Assembly: GCF_945957465.1 (NCBI RefSeq)
Contig: NZ_CAMFLC010000038.1
Coordinates: 1-33,423, forward strand
Length of the DNA stretch: 33,423 nt
DNA from: an uncultured Leifsonia sp.
GTDB taxonomy: Bacteria; Actinomycetota; Actinomycetes; Actinomycetales; Microbacteriaceae
Reading direction: 5' to 3'
Both the position numbers and the translations under genes were made by a program. A model generated the notes under the pieces. That model was given only the letters and a program-made list of their open reading frames with translations. It was not told the DNA's origin and did no database searches. Position 1 is the first letter of the stretch. Each line of letters starts with the position of its first letter. Of this stretch, positions 33,130 to 33,423 are shown piece by piece.

Positions 33130-33142
33130 GAGAAAGAATCAC

Positions 33143-33423
33143 ATGGAACGCCAACTGAAGCCCTGGCCCGCCCTCTGGGCGCTCGTCATCGGGTTCTTCA
33201 TGATCCTGATCGACACGACCATCGTGTCGGTCGCCAACCCGTCGATCATGAAGGGCCTCGACCTCGGGACCGACTACAACGCGGTCATCTGGGTCACCAG
33301 CGCCTACCTGCTGGCCTACGCCGTCCCGCTGCTGATCACCGGTCGTCTCGGCGACCGCTTCGGCCCCAAGAACATCTACCTGATCGGCCTCGTGATCTTC
33401 ACGCTGGCCTCCGCCTGGTGCGG
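33143..33423 (+). CDS. MFS drug exporter of the DHA2 (EmrB/QacA) type, N-terminal part (runs off the right edge)
   Basis: About 93 residues are visible. The first helix contains [13 protein letters not shown], the DHA2 form of motif D, and the loop after helix 2 has [16 protein letters not shown], the MFS motif A. It should export toxic compounds by proton antiport. It follows padR by 13 bp and is probably repressed by it. The rest of the gene lies outside the window. Confidence 0.92.
   Translation, partial: MERQLKPWPALWALVIGFFMILIDTTIVSVANPSIMKGLDLGTDYNAVIWVTSAYLLAYAVPLLITGRLGDRFGPKNIYLIGLVIFTLASAWC

Noticed and set aside
1-33423. tRNA, rRNA, CRISPR array or insertion sequence
   Set aside because: No cloverleaf, rRNA segment, regularly spaced repeat array or transposase-like frame was seen on either strand.

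Overview
The window is 33.4 kb of high-GC actinobacterial chromosome. Gene content and style point to a Microbacteriaceae relative such as Leifsonia: a CE1758/CE1759-type flavin monooxygenase pair, twin-arginine signals of the form RRxVxGxAAWxAPAI, an MmyB-type regulator, PurS/PurQ/small PurL, and frequent GTG/TTG starts with 4-nt stop/start overlaps. The genus is an inference. No rRNA, tRNA, CRISPR array, transposase or integrase was recognised.

Layout. 1-3944 (minus): start of a membrane glycosyltransferase, a DUF2252 protein, and an FMN reductase/luciferase-like monooxygenase pair. 4071-7459 (minus): two secreted twin-arginine repeat proteins, each followed by a strong and very similar terminator hairpin. 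7712-10806 (plus): a class A penicillin-binding protein and an EamA permease. 10828-17157: purL, ilvD, a divergent MmyB-type regulator with a palindromic operator, then purQ and purS. 17247-21581 (minus): a four-gene tryptophan-to-anthranilate operon, transcribed kynA, amidohydrolase, kynU, paaX-like. 21764-25198 (plus): a three-gene set of the phosphonate-catabolism-associated type (FAD oxidoreductase, phosphonatase-like HAD, zinc alcohol dehydrogenase). 25206-31406 (minus): a seven-gene operon headed by a 33-residue peptide. 31824-33423 (plus): a uracil-DNA-glycosylase-fold protein, a PadR regulator with a perfect 20-bp palindrome upstream, and the start of an MFS exporter.

The best candidate for an undescribed system is the 25206-31406 operon: a small peptide with a strong ribosome binding site, a hairpin, a helical-repeat protein without enzyme motifs, an ABC ATPase, two ABC-2 permeases, an intact M16 zinc peptidase and a full-length RsgA-type GTPase. 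All genes after the hairpin are packed with overlaps or gaps of at most about 10 nt. No known peptide-modifying enzyme is present. The reading offered is an exported, proteolytically matured peptide (bacteriocin or signal), with the helical-repeat protein as binding or recognition partner and RsgA as a possible ribosome-linked immunity or control factor. Sampled lines of this operon are about 63% GC against about 80% in sampled flanking lines, suggesting acquisition.

The second candidate is in the kynurenine operon. An amidohydrolase-superfamily enzyme with a complete metal site sits between tryptophan dioxygenase and kynureninase, exactly where N-formylkynurenine formamidase is needed, and no known formamidase type is visible in the operon.
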